A DNA stretch of 58,302 nucleotides from Vannielia sp. (lineage in GTDB: Bacteria; Pseudomonadota; Alphaproteobacteria; Rhodobacterales; Rhodobacteraceae): NCBI RefSeq assembly GCF_029212645.1, contig NZ_JARGND010000020.1, positions 1 to 58,302 of the forward strand. Reading direction: 5' to 3'. Positions within the stretch are counted from its first letter, which is position 1. Every line of letters starts with the position of its first letter. Below are positions 7,282-16,575 of the stretch, piece by piece. Position numbers and translations under genes: made by a program. A model generated the notes under the pieces. It searched no databases. It saw only the letters and a program-made list of their open reading frames with translations, and had not been told where the DNA came from.

Positions 7282-7821
7282 ATGCGGCTTAAAAAGACAG
7301 TGGCCCTGGTGGGCATGATGGGCTGCGGCAAGACTGCGGTTGGCACGGCGCTGGCGCGCCGGCTTGCTGTGCCGTTTCTGGATAGTGACGCGGCCATTGT
7401 GGAAGCCGCCAATATGACGATTGCCGAGATCTTCGAGCGTGATGGCGAGGCGTTCTTTCGCGCCCGCGAGGCCGAGGTGCTGGCGCGGTTGATGGAAGGG
7501 CAGGCTTGTGTGCTGTCGACCGGCGGTGGTGCCTATCTGGCCGAGAGCAACCGCGCGGTGATCCACGCCAAGGGGGTAGCGCTGTGGCTGAAGGCAGATG
7601 TTGATCTGCTCTGGAGCCGGGTGAAGCACAAAACCACCCGCCCGCTGCTGCGCACCGATGATCCCCGCGCCACGCTGGAAAGCCTGGCCAGGGTTCGTGA
7701 GCCGCAATACGCCAAGGCCGAGCTGGCCGCCGAAGCGAAGCCGGACTACTCCATCGAAGATATGGTCGAGGTTGTCGTGGAGGTGCTTTCGCGGCGCCCC
7801 GATGTGCTGGAACGCGACTGA
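7282..7821 (+). CDS. aroK: Shikimate kinase
   Basis: 179 aa from the ATG at 7282. The P-loop GMMGCGKTAVG lies at about residues 10-20, the shikimate-binding DSD at about 32-34, and the STGGGA loop near residue 80. It phosphorylates shikimate at O3 with ATP in the pathway to aromatic amino acids. The start is uncertain: no ribosome site sits at good distance from 7282, and a TTG at 7249 would add 11 residues and has GAGGA 12 bp upstream. aroB follows after 18 bp, a classic pairing. The P-loop reads GCGKT where GAGKT is more usual. Confidence 0.95.
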   Translation: MRLKKTVALVGMMGCGKTAVGTALARRLAVPFLDSDAAIVEAANMTIAEIFERDGEAFFRAREAEVLARLMEGQACVLSTGGGAYLAESNRAVIHAKGVALWLKADVDLLWSRVKHKTTRPLLRTDDPRATLESLARVREPQYAKAELAAEAKPDYSIEDMVEVVVEVLSRRPDVLERD

Positions 7822-7839
7822 AAAACAAAGGGTTACACC

Positions 7840-8961
7840 ATGGTAGACACGGTTCATGTGCCGCTGGAGGGCCGCGAATACGATATCCGCATCGGGGAGG
7901 GGCTGATCACCCGTGCGGGGGCCGAGATTGCGCCTTTGCTCAAGCGGGCGCGGGTTGCTGTTGTCACCGATGAGAACGTGGCCAAGGCGCATCTTGCGGC
8001 GCTGGAAGCGGGGCTGAGGGCCGAGGGGATAGACAGCGTGGCGCTGGTGCTTCCGGCGGGCGAATCCACCAAGAGCTGGGAGCAGTTTTCGCGCACGGTG
8101 GAGTGGCTTATCGCGCAAAAGGTTGAGCGGCGGGATGTGGTGGTTGCCTTTGGGGGCGGGGTGATTGGTGATCTTGTGGGATTTGCCGCCGCCGTCCTTC
8201 GCCGGGGTGTGCGCTTTGTGCAGGTGCCGACGAGCCTTCTGGCGCAAGTCGATAGCTCGGTCGGGGGCAAAACCGGGATCAACTCTCCGATGGGAAAAAA
8301 CCTGATCGGAGCGTTCCACCAGCCTGCCTTGGTGCTGGCCGATATTCTGGCGCTTGGCACCCTCACATCGCGTGACTTTCTGGCAGGCTACGGGGAGGTG
8401 CAAAAATACGGGCTGCTCGGGGACGCGCAGTTCTTTGATTGGCTTGAGAAAAATGGCCCCGCGCTGGCCGCTGGCGACCTTGAAAAACGGGCCTATGCGG
8501 TGCGTCGCTCGGTTGAGATGAAGGCCGAGATCGTGCTGCGAGACGAAACCGAACAGGGTGATCGGGCCTTGCTGAACCTCGGCCATACCTTTTGCCACGC
8601 GCTGGAGGCCGCAACCGGCTATGGGGACCGTTTGCTGCATGGGGAAGGCGTGGCGATTGGCTGTGCGCTGGCCTTCGAGCTTTCGTCCCGTTTGGGGCTG
8701 TGTTCGCAGGAAGCGCCGAGTCGGGTGCGCGAACATCTGGCGGCGATGGGCATGAAGAAAGACCTTGCCGACATCCCCGGTGGCCTGCCCGATGCCGAGG
8801 CCCTGCTGGAGCTTATGGGGCAGGACAAGAAGGTGATCGACGGGCAGTTGCGCTTTATTCTGGCGCGGGGAATCGGCGAGAGCTTTGTCACCTCGGACGT
8901 GCCACGCGAGGTGGTTCTGGGTGTTTTGAAAGATGGTCTTTCCGGCAGGAAACAGGGTTGA
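7840..8961 (+). CDS. aroB: 3-dehydroquinate synthase
   Basis: 373 aa, full length. Visible motifs are the NAD-binding GGGVIGDLVGFAAAV (about 105-120), the QVPTSLLAQVDSSVGGKTGI block, and zinc-ligand helices around NLGHTFCHALE and LHGEGVAIG. It converts DAHP to 3-dehydroquinate, the second step of the shikimate pathway. Second gene of aroKB; a hairpin about 170 bp downstream may end the transcript. Confidence 0.97.
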   Translation: MVDTVHVPLEGREYDIRIGEGLITRAGAEIAPLLKRARVAVVTDENVAKAHLAALEAGLRAEGIDSVALVLPAGESTKSWEQFSRTVEWLIAQKVERRDVVVAFGGGVIGDLVGFAAAVLRRGVRFVQVPTSLLAQVDSSVGGKTGINSPMGKNLIGAFHQPALVLADILALGTLTSRDFLAGYGEVQKYGLLGDAQFFDWLEKNGPALAAGDLEKRAYAVRRSVEMKAEIVLRDETEQGDRALLNLGHTFCHALEAATGYGDRLLHGEGVAIGCALAFELSSRLGLCSQEAPSRVREHLAAMGMKKDLADIPGGLPDAEALLELMGQDKKVIDGQLRFILARGIGESFVTSDVPREVVLGVLKDGLSGRKQG

Positions 8962-9128
8962 CCTTAGGGGAGCGCCCGTTCAGGTTGTGCCCATTGCAGA
9001 TCACGCGCAGGCGCCGCATTTCGGCGCATAACGGCATCTGATCTTGGTCTTTTTGGCTGGCTCAACGTTTCGTTGGGCGCAACCGCGATGGTCGCAATTA
9101 GGCGGCTGGCGCAACGCATCCCCAAATC

Positions 9129-9150
9129 GGCGGAGCCTTCCGCCATTTTT
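9129..9150 (+). terminator. Hairpin with T run between aroB and the next gene
   Basis: GGCGGA (9129-9134), a 4-nt loop, TCCGCC (9139-9144), then ATTTTT. It ends only about 20 bp before the next start codon and just before its ribosome site, so it is either the aroKB terminator or an attenuator in the leader of the following gene. Confidence 0.5.
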
Positions 9151-9169
9151 CGATTCAGGAGCTATAACT

Positions 9170-9805
9170 ATGCCGTTTCCCTATGAATTTGTTGGACGAT
9201 TAGCGACCGGTCAGCCGCTTGACCTCCCCGACCCGGCGAGAAACACGATTGGTGTGGCGGAAGACGCTTATGCCGACATCCACATCACCGTTCGCGCCGG
9301 GCCGGGGGGCGCTCAGGTGGCGGTGCACCCGATGCGCCTGCTGGCCTATTGGGGCGGTCGGGTGACTGTGGCGCCGCTGGCGGGCAAGGTCATCACCGGG
9401 CCGATGTCGGGCTGCTACATCATGACGTTCCGCCGGGGCGGCAACCGGTTTATCGCCCATGTTGGCACCACGGAAAACGTTGCAGAATCGACCGGGGCCA
9501 AAGATGCCTTTCGCGCCTTGGCGGCGCAGCCGGGCGTGGACCAAGTGCAAGGCTACAAACCCACCGATAGCTTGCCGCCGGAAAACATCCCGCTTCCACC
9601 GGGGCAAGACACTTGGTGGCCGCCGGTACTTCCCAATGTTTACACGGTGTTTGATGCCAATGGCCCGTCCTGGTGCCTGGGTTTTGCGACGCAATCCAAT
9701 GCACAAACCGGCGGTATGGGGCGGGGCTATTTGTGTACCGAGGTCATGCCAGCCCCGGTCCTGCGGGACTGGGCGGTGATCCAGAACGACCCGCAATGGC
9801 AATAA
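9170..9805 (+). CDS. Orphan protein with a CNF1-like Cys/His signature (possible deamidase fold)
   Basis: 211 aa, no signal peptide or membrane helix. No family is recognised with certainty. The central segment GPMSGCYIMTFRRGG, followed by NRFIAHVGT, places C82 and H97 exactly 15 residues apart inside an SGC...HxGT context. The same spacing separates the catalytic Cys866 and His881 of cytotoxic necrotizing factor 1, and the SGC motif also recalls BLF1 and CheD deamidases. The flanks predict alternating strands, which fits that fold. The rest (WW at 149-150, three further cysteines) is unfamiliar. The start is fixed by AGGAG at 9157-9161; it stands alone between aroB and convergent ssb. Confidence 0.6.
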   Translation: MPFPYEFVGRLATGQPLDLPDPARNTIGVAEDAYADIHITVRAGPGGAQVAVHPMRLLAYWGGRVTVAPLAGKVITGPMSGCYIMTFRRGGNRFIAHVGTTENVAESTGAKDAFRALAAQPGVDQVQGYKPTDSLPPENIPLPPGQDTWWPPVLPNVYTVFDANGPSWCLGFATQSNAQTGGMGRGYLCTEVMPAPVLRDWAVIQNDPQWQ

Positions 9806-9821
9806 GGCTCTGAGAGCGTGA

Positions 9822-9850
9822 GGCAGAAGCGGGGTGAGCCCCGCTCTGCC
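9822..9850. terminator. Long GC-rich hairpin between convergent genes
   Basis: GGCAG-A-AGCGGGG pairs across a TGAG loop with CCCCGCT-C-TGCC. It lies between the orphan gene at 9170 and ssb and has no long T tract; it probably works as a bidirectional transcription barrier. Confidence 0.5.
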
Positions 9851-9873
9851 TTCTCAGGAACCGGGGGTGGGGA

Positions 9874-10371
9874 TCAAAACGGGATTTCGTCGTCGATGTC
9901 GCCACCGGGTGCGGGGCTGGACCCGCCGCGATCATCGTAGCCGCCACGGTCATCATATCCGCCGCCGCCTTGTGAGCCGCCGCCGTATCCGCCGCCACCA
10001 CCGCCTGAGCCGCCATCATTGCGACTGTCGAGCATGGTGAGCTCCGAGCGGTAGGGGCGCAGGACAACCTCGGTCGAGTAGCGATCCTGGCCGCTTTGGT
10101 CCTGCCATTTGCGGGTTTCGAGCTGGCCTTCGATATATACCTTCGAACCCTTACGAAGATATTGCTCGGCCACGCGCCCCAGAGGCTCGGAGAAAATGGC
10201 CACGGAATGCCACTCGGTGCGCTCTTTGCGCTCGCCTGTGTTGCGGTCTTTCCAGTTCTCCGAGGTGGCGATGCGCAGGTTTACCACCTTGCCGCCGTTG
10301 GAAAATGTCCGCACCTCGGGATCGCGCCCGAGATTACCGATCAGGATGACCTTGTTTACCGATCCAGCCAT
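9874..10371 (-). CDS. ssb: Single-stranded DNA-binding protein
   Basis: 165 aa. The N-terminal OB fold (about 1-110) begins [20 protein letters not shown] and contains the typical [20 protein letters not shown] block. It is followed by a Gly-rich linker with a tandem YDDRGG repeat and the conserved acidic tip DIDDEIPF, which recruits replication and repair partners. It coats ssDNA as a tetramer during replication, recombination and repair. Single gene; I find no clear alphaproteobacterial SOS box (GTTC-N7-GTTC) upstream. Confidence 0.98.
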   Translation of the reverse strand: MAGSVNKVILIGNLGRDPEVRTFSNGGKVVNLRIATSENWKDRNTGERKERTEWHSVAIFSEPLGRVAEQYLRKGSKVYIEGQLETRKWQDQSGQDRYSTEVVLRPYRSELTMLDSRNDGGSGGGGGGYGGGSQGGGGYDDRGGYDDRGGSSPAPGGDIDDEIPF

Positions 10372-10573
10372 GCGGACCTCCCTACATCTAGTGGTTCGAA
10401 TCTTTCCGGCACGCTACAGCCTTTGGTGGTTGGGTAAAACCGCTTTGGCAGCCCTTATGCGCCGCTGTGCAGAAAAGCGGGGTGGCGCGGGGGTGGTTTT
10501 AGGATAGAATGCGCCTCGAAATTGCGGGCCAAAAGCGCGTGACGGGTTTGGGACAGGCAGAGGGACAAGGGGC

Positions 10574-11155
10574 ATGAAGAAGGCCATTCTGGCGGCGATC
10601 TGCCTTGTGATCGCAACACCCACTTGGGCTGAAAGCAGCTATTCCACCAAGTCTCGCAAGAAGCTTTTTGCCAATCAAACGCGGCTTCTCGATAGCCGGG
10701 CCAAGAAGCAATACGCCGGGTCTGTGCGGCTGCAACCGCCAACTGTGCGCACCCCTGGAAAAGGAAATTCTCCGCGCTATTCAGGGAGTTACAAGGGCGT
10801 TTACATGCCAATGGCGCAGGCGGCCGCGCGCAAGCACGGGGTGCCGGAAGACCTGTTTTTGCGGCTGGTGCAGCAGGAAAGCGGCTGGAAACCCACGGCG
10901 CTGTCGCACAAGGGGGCGATTGGTTTGGCGCAGTTGATGCCGGCCACTGCGCGCAAGTTGAGGGTTGATCCGCATGATCCGAAAAGCAACCTTGAGGGTG
11001 GCGCGAAATACCTGCGGTGGATGTATGATCGTTATGGCAGTTGGCGGCTGGCTTTGGCCGCTTACAACGCCGGTCCGGGGGCTGTGGACAAGTATAACGG
11101 CGTGCCGCCTTACCGTGAGACGAAGAATTACGTGAAGAGGATCTGGGGCAGCTAG
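10574..11155 (+). CDS. Periplasmic lytic transglycosylase (SLT domain)
   Basis: 193 aa. A signal peptide (residues 1-19, cleavage after TWA) is followed by a basic, disordered stretch and a C-terminal SLT/goose-lysozyme-like domain (about 78-193). The catalytic glutamate is E102 in QQESGW, followed by [13 protein letters not shown] and the AYNAGPGAV signature (163-171). It cleaves the MurNAc-GlcNAc bond of peptidoglycan to form 1,6-anhydro products. Short single-domain form; no operon partner. Confidence 0.92.
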   Translation: MKKAILAAICLVIATPTWAESSYSTKSRKKLFANQTRLLDSRAKKQYAGSVRLQPPTVRTPGKGNSPRYSGSYKGVYMPMAQAAARKHGVPEDLFLRLVQQESGWKPTALSHKGAIGLAQLMPATARKLRVDPHDPKSNLEGGAKYLRWMYDRYGSWRLALAAYNAGPGAVDKYNGVPPYRETKNYVKRIWGS

Positions 11156-11504
11156 GCTCCGGGTCACGTTGCCGATTGGGGCTGTTTTCGCTTAGATTTT
11201 GGCGGCCGGGACTTCGGAATTTTCCAATATTGTCAATCACATGTTCGCCGATAGGCAACTGGTGGCCGGGCTATAGACGCGGGGCCGGTTAGGCGATTCT
11301 TTGGGCAACTCACGGAGCGTTGAAAACGGCATCGGCAGCTTTAAGGGCTGGGGTGGTGCGCCAGTTTTGGAAAGCGCGGCGCGGTGGCGTTAATCGCAAA
11401 AAGCGAAGGGCCACAAGCGATGCACAGCCCATGCACAAGTGATGCGCATGTCATCTGACATAGAGCAGCGGGGTTAACGCTGCGGGCGCGGGGGATTGAC
11501 CGGG
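11156..11504. other. Intergenic stretch without recognised content
   Basis: 349 bp between the lytic transglycosylase gene and the 3' end of the AraC-type gene. I see no credible frame or T-tailed hairpin. Near 11420-11450 there are closely spaced GATGCACA, CATGCACA and GATGCGCA words, which may be chance. Confidence 0.4.
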
Positions 11505-12353
11505 TCAGAGGCGGCGCTGTTTGCGGAATTCTGACGGGGTTTGCCCGGTGCGGTCGTGGAAGCTGCGCGAGAAATAGGCGGGCGAGCGGAAGCCGAGCAT
11601 TTCGGCCACGCGGCGCACCGGCAGTTCGGTTTCGACCAGCAGGCGGCGGGCTTCGTAGCCGACCCGGTCTGACAGGAGTTCCCCCGCCGAGCGGCCACAG
11701 CTTACACGGCAGGCGCGGGACAGGTGGGTGGAGGTGACACCGAGGGTTTCAGCAAAGTCCGACACCGATTGGCCGGTGTAAAGCTGGCGTTCGACAAGTT
11801 CGGTAAAGCGGCGGGAGAGGCGGCGGGCGGCGGTATCATCAGGTTTGTCCTGAGCTTCGGCCAATTGGCGCTCCATCCAGACGGAGAGCAGCCCGCCGTG
11901 GTGGGCGAGTGCTTTGTCACGCGCGGGGCGGTCGCCATCAATTTCGCGCTGCATGTTCTCAAGGAAGGTGGTGATTTCCCCCTGAGGAAGGGCATCGCGG
12001 ACGCGCAGGTGGCGGGGGCCATTGGGCAGCTCTATCTCGGCGTTGGGTTCAAAAAACACCGCCGTTCCAAACACTTGCGATGTGACCTCAAAGCCAAACA
12101 TCGTGCGCGGCGGGATAAAGACCGCGTTATGCGCGCCGTAGCCACGGGTGAGCCCGGCAACTGTGATGCGCCCTTGGCCACGGGTGAACCAGAGCAGCAA
12201 GGGCATGTGGTAAGAGCGCATCGCCTCGGTGCGCCAGCGCCCGCCGGTGGCGAGGCGAGCCAGCGGCATCAACTCGATCGGCGCTTTTGGGGCGGCGGGA
12301 GTGAGGGGGCCAGCAACGGGGCGCGGGCGGGCGAGAGGTGATTTGGGTGTCAT
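11505..12353 (-). CDS. AraC-family transcriptional regulator
   Basis: 282 aa from the ATG at 12353. An N-terminal cupin-like sensor region (about 25-150, AVFIPPRTMFGFEV strand pair) is followed by two C-terminal helix-turn-helix units: SVSDFAETLGVTSTHLSRAC and LPVRRVAEMLGFRSPAYFSR, closing with FHDRTGQTPSEFRK, the AraC/XylS signature. The effector is unknown, and neighbours (lytic transglycosylase, miaA) give no hint. A longer frame up to 12434 exists but its extra N-terminus has no family support. Confidence 0.88.
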   Translation of the reverse strand: MTPKSPLARPRPVAGPLTPAAPKAPIELMPLARLATGGRWRTEAMRSYHMPLLLWFTRGQGRITVAGLTRGYGAHNAVFIPPRTMFGFEVTSQVFGTAVFFEPNAEIELPNGPRHLRVRDALPQGEITTFLENMQREIDGDRPARDKALAHHGGLLSVWMERQLAEAQDKPDDTAARRLSRRFTELVERQLYTGQSVSDFAETLGVTSTHLSRACRVSCGRSAGELLSDRVGYEARRLLVETELPVRRVAEMLGFRSPAYFSRSFHDRTGQTPSEFRKQRRL

Positions 12354-12555
12354 CAAGGCAGTCTTTCCGGCGGATGCCCCGAGAGGATGGCCGGGCCGGA
12401 GGGTGCGATCAAGGGGCAGGTTGCAAAAGAGCAAGAAGGCGCTTGGGGGCGTGGCGTGAAAGCGTGCCGCAGGGGAAGGCGGGCCGGTGCAGAGGCGCCA
12501 TAGGTGGAGCGCAATATATGGCGCGAGGCTGGGGTGGTGGCCCCAGATAGGCGCG

Positions 12556-13419
12556 TTAGCCGGTGGAGAGGTCGAGGCTGGGCCAGGCTTTCATTCGTGC
12601 GCGGAACCAGTTTCGCTGACGCTTGGCATATTGCCGTGTTGCAATAGTCGCACGTTCCTTTGCCTCGCTCAGGGGGATTTCGCCGCGCAGATGGGCGATC
12701 AACTCGGGCGCGCCGATGGCTTTTGAGGAGGGGAGATTCGGGTTCCATCCGGGGAGGTTGGCGCGGGCCTCCTCTAGTGCGCCCTCGGCGAGCATCAGAT
12801 CAAAGCGGCGCTCGATACGCGGGGTGAGCCAGGTTTTGGGAGCGTCGAGCAGGATCGGCTGGGCGCGGGTGAGGGGCAGGCGGGGGGGAGGGGTTTCATC
12901 CTGCCAGCGCCAGAGCGGTTTGCCGGTGGTGTGCAGCACCTCATAGGCGCGTTGCACGCGGGCGCGATTGGCGGTGTCGATCCGCGCTTTTTGCGTGTTA
13001 TCCAGCGCGGCGAGCAGGGCCTCAAGCGGCAGGGAATTGGCCTTGGCGCGCACCTCGGGCGGGGTTTCGGGGATGTCGGCCAGCCCTTCGGTGAGGGCGG
13101 TGAAGTAAAGTCCGGTGCCGCCGATGAGGATGGGGCGGGGGCCGGATAGCAGCGGCGTGACATCGCGCAGCCAATGGCCGACCGAGTAGCTTTGATCCCC
13201 CGGCACATGGCCATAAAGCGCGTGCGGTGCGAGGTTTTCTTCTGCTGCCGAGGGGCGTGCGGTGAGGATGCGCCAGTTGGAGAAAACCTGGAGCGCATCG
13301 GCATTGATGATGCGGCCGCCAAAGCGGCTTGCGATCTCTAGCGCCATGGCCGATTTGCCGCTGGCGGTTGGCCCGGCGATGAGCACCGGCAACTCGCGGG
13401 AGAGGGCTGAAAGTTCGAT
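12556..13419 (-). CDS. miaA: tRNA dimethylallyltransferase, apparently with an AUC start
   Basis: 287 aa if initiated at 13419. The P-loop [11 protein letters not shown], the NADALQVF block, [10 protein letters not shown] and the C-terminal [12 protein letters not shown] are all present. MiaA adds a dimethylallyl group to A37 of UNN-reading tRNAs. The family usually has about 10-15 residues before [13 protein letters not shown]. At just that point there is no ATG, GTG or TTG, but an ATC codon preceded by AGGAGAG at 5-bp spacing. The nearest ATG (13470) has no ribosome site and would add 17 atypical residues; a TTG at the start of LPVLIAG also lacks one. Divergent from pyrH, with about 90 bp between starts. 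Confidence 0.93.
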   Translation of the reverse strand: MELSALSRELPVLIAGPTASGKSAMALEIASRFGGRIINADALQVFSNWRILTARPSAAEENLAPHALYGHVPGDQSYSVGHWLRDVTPLLSGPRPILIGGTGLYFTALTEGLADIPETPPEVRAKANSLPLEALLAALDNTQKARIDTANRARVQRAYEVLHTTGKPLWRWQDETPPPRLPLTRAQPILLDAPKTWLTPRIERRFDLMLAEGALEEARANLPGWNPNLPSSKAIGAPELIAHLRGEIPLSEAKERATIATRQYAKRQRNWFRARMKAWPSLDLSTG

Positions 13420-13510
13420 CTGTGCTCTCCTCGCAATTCGCCCGTTGAACCTGCCGCCAAATTCCCGCATTTTGCGGCCAAATTGCAAGTCCGGTCCGGG
13501 GGATATCGCC

Positions 13511-14263
13511 ATGAGTGACGCAAATGAAACCACAGGCGAAGGGGCGGGGCATAAGGTGAAGTATCGCCGCGTGCTGCTCAAGATCTCCGGTGAGGCGCTG
13601 ATGAGCGATCAGGGCTATGGGCTGCATCCGCCAACCGTGGACCGGATTGCCAAGGAAGTGCATGACGTGACGCAGCTTGGCGTTGAGGTGTGCATGGTGA
13701 TCGGCGGCGGCAACATCTTTCGCGGGTTGGCGGGGGCAGCGCAGGGGATGGAGCGCACGACCGCCGATTACATGGGGATGCTGGCCACGGTGATGAACGC
13801 GCTGGCGATGCAGGCCGCGCTTGAGGATCTGGGGGTTCATACCCGCACGATCAGCGCGATCCCGATGGATCAGGTGTGTGAACCCTACATCCGCCGCCGC
13901 GCCGTGCGCCACCTTGAAAAGGGGCGCGTGTGCATTTTTGCCGCTGGCACCGGCAACCCCTATTTCACCACCGATACCGCCGCGACTCTGCGGGCCAACG
14001 AGATGGCTTGCGAGGCGATTTTCAAGGGCACCAAGGTGGATGGCATTTATGATATGGACCCGGTGCTGCACCCCGAGGCCAAACGCTATGACAAGGTGAG
14101 CTATGACGAGGTTTTGCAAAAGAACCTCAAGGTGATGGATGCCAGCGCCATTGCCCTTGCGCGGGACAACAACCTGCCGATCATCGTGTTTTCGCTCGAT
14201 GAGCCGGGCGGCTTCAAGGGGATCCTTGCGGGCGAGGGCACCTATACGCTGGTGCAGGGCTGA
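13511..14263 (+). CDS. pyrH: UMP kinase
   Basis: 250 aa. Amino-acid-kinase fold with [13 protein letters not shown] near the N-terminus, [10 protein letters not shown], the [20 protein letters not shown] region and the [13 protein letters not shown] nucleotide loop. It phosphorylates UMP to UDP for pyrimidine nucleotide supply. The ATG at 13511 follows a GGGGGAT site. It opens the cluster with frr, uppS, cdsA and dxr. The usual upstream rpsB-tsf pair is instead 29 kb away in this window. Confidence 0.97.
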   Translation: MSDANETTGEGAGHKVKYRRVLLKISGEALMSDQGYGLHPPTVDRIAKEVHDVTQLGVEVCMVIGGGNIFRGLAGAAQGMERTTADYMGMLATVMNALAMQAALEDLGVHTRTISAIPMDQVCEPYIRRRAVRHLEKGRVCIFAAGTGNPYFTTDTAATLRANEMACEAIFKGTKVDGIYDMDPVLHPEAKRYDKVSYDEVLQKNLKVMDASAIALARDNNLPIIVFSLDEPGGFKGILAGEGTYTLVQG

Positions 14264-14344
14264 CGCCGCCTCATCAACATCTGGCATTTGCCCACCGACT
14301 GCCGTAAAACCTGCGGTGACACATTCAAATTACGGGCAAGAACC

Positions 14345-14902
14345 ATGTCTGAAGACTTTATGCTGGATACCGACGACCTTGAGCGCCGCATGGATGGGGC
14401 GATGACCAACCTGCGCACGGAATTTGCTTCGCTGCGCACGGGGCGCGCCTCGGCTTCGATGCTGGAGCCGGTGATGGTGGATGCCTACGGCGCGATGACC
14501 CCGATCAACCAGGTGGGCACTGTCAACGTGCCCGAGCCGCGAATGGTAACGGTGAACGTGTGGGACAAGGGGCTGGTGAACGCGGTGGAGAAGGCGATCC
14601 GCAACTCCGGCCTTGGCATCAACCCGCAGCTGAACGGCACCATCATCATGCTGCCGATCCCCGAGCTGAACGAAGAGCGCCGCCGCGAGCTGACCAAGGT
14701 GGCCGCGCAATATGCCGAAAGCGCCCGTGTGGCCGTGCGCAACGTGCGCCAGGACGGGATGCATCAGATCAAGAAGGCGGAAAAGCTGGGCGAGGATGAC
14801 CAGAAGTTCTGGGAGACCGAGGTTCAGGAGATGACCGACAAGCACATCAAGGCGATTGATGCGCAGCTTGAGACCAAGCAAGCGGAGATCATGCAGGTTT
14901 AA
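14345..14902 (+). CDS. frr: Ribosome recycling factor
   Basis: 185 aa, exactly the family length. It shows the [23 protein letters not shown] helix, the central [14 protein letters not shown] beta domain and the [15 protein letters not shown] helix. With EF-G it splits post-termination ribosomes. The ATG at 14345 is chosen because it gives the canonical N-terminus; the TTG at 14288 is rejected. It lies 81 bp after pyrH. Confidence 0.98.
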   Translation: MSEDFMLDTDDLERRMDGAMTNLRTEFASLRTGRASASMLEPVMVDAYGAMTPINQVGTVNVPEPRMVTVNVWDKGLVNAVEKAIRNSGLGINPQLNGTIIMLPIPELNEERRRELTKVAAQYAESARVAVRNVRQDGMHQIKKAEKLGEDDQKFWETEVQEMTDKHIKAIDAQLETKQAEIMQV

Positions 14903-15058
14903 GCCGCCGTTTGGCGCAGAGCGCCGGGCAAATTGGCGGCGCGGCGGCGTGAATGGCGCGGGGGGCAGGCTCTTTCTGGCCAAGCGACGCGCTTCACGCT
15001 ATGCAGGGCCAGACCGGAGGGCTTGTTGAGGGGCCTGACGGCGAGGAGGCCGAAGGGC

Positions 15059-15796
15059 ATGACACAGGCAATGACCACAGAGCACGACGTGAAAAACGCG
15101 CCGCGCCATGTGGCGATCATCATGGATGGCAATGGCCGGTGGGCAACGGCGCGAGGCCGCCCGAGGCTGTTTGGCCATCAGGCCGGGGCCAGGCGGGTGC
15201 GGGAAATCGTGGAAGCCTGCCCTGATCTGGGCGTTAAATACCTGACGATATTTGCCTTTTCGACCGAGAACTGGAAGCGCACCCAGGCCGAAGTGGCCGG
15301 GCTGATGCTGCTGTTTCGCCGCTATATCACCAAAGAGGCGCAGCGGCTTTTGGCGCGTGGCGTGCGGGTGCGTTTTATTGGCGATCGCGTGCGGCTGGAC
15401 AAGAAACTGGTGGCGCTGATGGATGAGCTGGAGGTGCTGACCGCCGGCAATGAAAAGGTGCATCTGACCATCGCGCTCAACTACGGGGGCCGCGATGAGG
15501 TGACACGCGCCACCCAGCGGATGGCCGCCGAGGTGGCCGCCGGGCGGCTGAAGCCCGAGGATGTGAACGTTGAGACCCTCGGCAGCTTTCTGGACACCTG
15601 CATGTTGCCTGACCCCGATCTGGTGATCCGCACCAGCGGGGAGGCGCGGATCAGTAACTTTCTGCTCTGGCAATCGGCCTATGCGGAATATGAATTCATC
15701 GACACGCTCTGGCCGGATTTCAACGCCGAGTGTTTTGCCGAGATCACCCGCAGCTATGCGGGCCGGGAGCGGCGGTTTGGGGCAGTAAAGACATGA
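15059..15796 (+). CDS. uppS: Undecaprenyl diphosphate synthase (isoprenyl transferase)
   Basis: 245 aa. The catalytic signature HVAIIMDGNGRWA (D23) is present, then the FAFSTENWKR block and the C-terminal PDLVIRTSGEARISNFLLWQ region. It condenses isopentenyl diphosphate units onto FPP to make the C55 carrier for peptidoglycan and O-antigen. The start at 15059 has GAGG/AAGGG upstream; 15071 is an alternative. It overlaps cdsA by ATGA. Confidence 0.97.
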   Translation: MTQAMTTEHDVKNAPRHVAIIMDGNGRWATARGRPRLFGHQAGARRVREIVEACPDLGVKYLTIFAFSTENWKRTQAEVAGLMLLFRRYITKEAQRLLARGVRVRFIGDRVRLDKKLVALMDELEVLTAGNEKVHLTIALNYGGRDEVTRATQRMAAEVAAGRLKPEDVNVETLGSFLDTCMLPDPDLVIRTSGEARISNFLLWQSAYAEYEFIDTLWPDFNAECFAEITRSYAGRERRFGAVKT

Positions 15797-16575
15797 GCGG
15801 CAAGTGGGACGATCTGGCGCCACGGGTGATCGCGGGCGCGGTGATGGTGGTTGTGGGCGTGGCAGGCATCCGCATGGGCGGGGTCTGGTTTCAGATGCTG
15901 GCGGTGTTCGTGACCGCGGTGATGGTGTGGGAACTGGCCTCGATGATCAAGCGGGAGGGCGAAAGCGCGATGCTGCTGGCCGCTGTCACCGCCTCGGTCC
16001 TTTCGGGGATGCTGGCCTATGATACCGGCTGGTCGTTGCTGTTGCTCTTTGCTCCGGCGGTGATTGGCTTGGCGATGATGCCGCGCGAACGGGTGACGTT
16101 TTTCCTGTTTGCCCTGGGGATCATGGCGGCGGGCTGGGGGCTTGTGACCTTCCGCGCCGATTATGGCGGCACGTGGCTGTTCTGGCTGGTGGCCGTGGTG
16201 GTGGTAACGGATATCGCGGGCTACTTCGCCGGGCGGGTGATTGGCGGGCCAAAGTTCTGGCCCAAGGTTTCGCCCAAGAAAACATGGTCGGGCACGGTGG
16301 CGGGCTGGATTGGCGCGGCGCTGGTGGGCGCGCTGTTCTTGACCTTCACCAACGCCGGGCGCGATTTGATCTGGATTTCGGCGGTGCTCGCCTTTGCCAG
16401 CCAGATGGGCGATGTGGCCGAATCTGCGCTGAAGCGGCGGATGGGGGTGAAGGACAGCTCCTCGCTGATCCCCGGCCATGGCGGGCTGTTTGACCGGTTT
16501 GACGGGCTGCTTGGAGCGGCGCTTTTGATGCTGCTGGTGGCAATGCTGGTAGATGTGCCGGAGGTGCGGATTTGA
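15793..16575 (+). CDS. cdsA: Phosphatidate cytidylyltransferase
   Basis: 260 aa, with seven to eight hydrophobic segments. The CDP-alcohol signature is clear near the C-terminus (SQMGDVAESALKRRMGVKDS, then LIPGHGGLFDRFDG). It makes CDP-diacylglycerol from phosphatidate and CTP at the inner membrane, the branch point for all phospholipids. The ATG overlaps the uppS stop (ATGA) and the stop overlaps the dxr start, so translation is coupled both ways. Confidence 0.96.
   Translation: MSGKWDDLAPRVIAGAVMVVVGVAGIRMGGVWFQMLAVFVTAVMVWELASMIKREGESAMLLAAVTASVLSGMLAYDTGWSLLLLFAPAVIGLAMMPRERVTFFLFALGIMAAGWGLVTFRADYGGTWLFWLVAVVVVTDIAGYFAGRVIGGPKFWPKVSPKKTWSGTVAGWIGAALVGALFLTFTNAGRDLIWISAVLAFASQMGDVAESALKRRMGVKDSSSLIPGHGGLFDRFDGLLGAALLMLLVAMLVDVPEVRI

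Noticed and set aside
7222-8736. 504-codon open frame on the minus strand
   Set aside because: Antisense to aroK and aroB, whose motifs are unequivocal; open only because of high-GC codon bias.
10372-10440. SOS box upstream of ssb
   Set aside because: A GTTC word occurs but the partner half-site (GTTC after 7 bp) is absent.
11420-11455. Clustered ATGCACA words as DnaA boxes or an origin
   Set aside because: None matches TTATNCACA well, and there is no AT-rich unwinding region or dnaA/hemE-type context.
13022-14287. 421-codon minus-strand frame overlapping miaA and pyrH
   Set aside because: Different frame from miaA and antisense to pyrH; no recognisable content.
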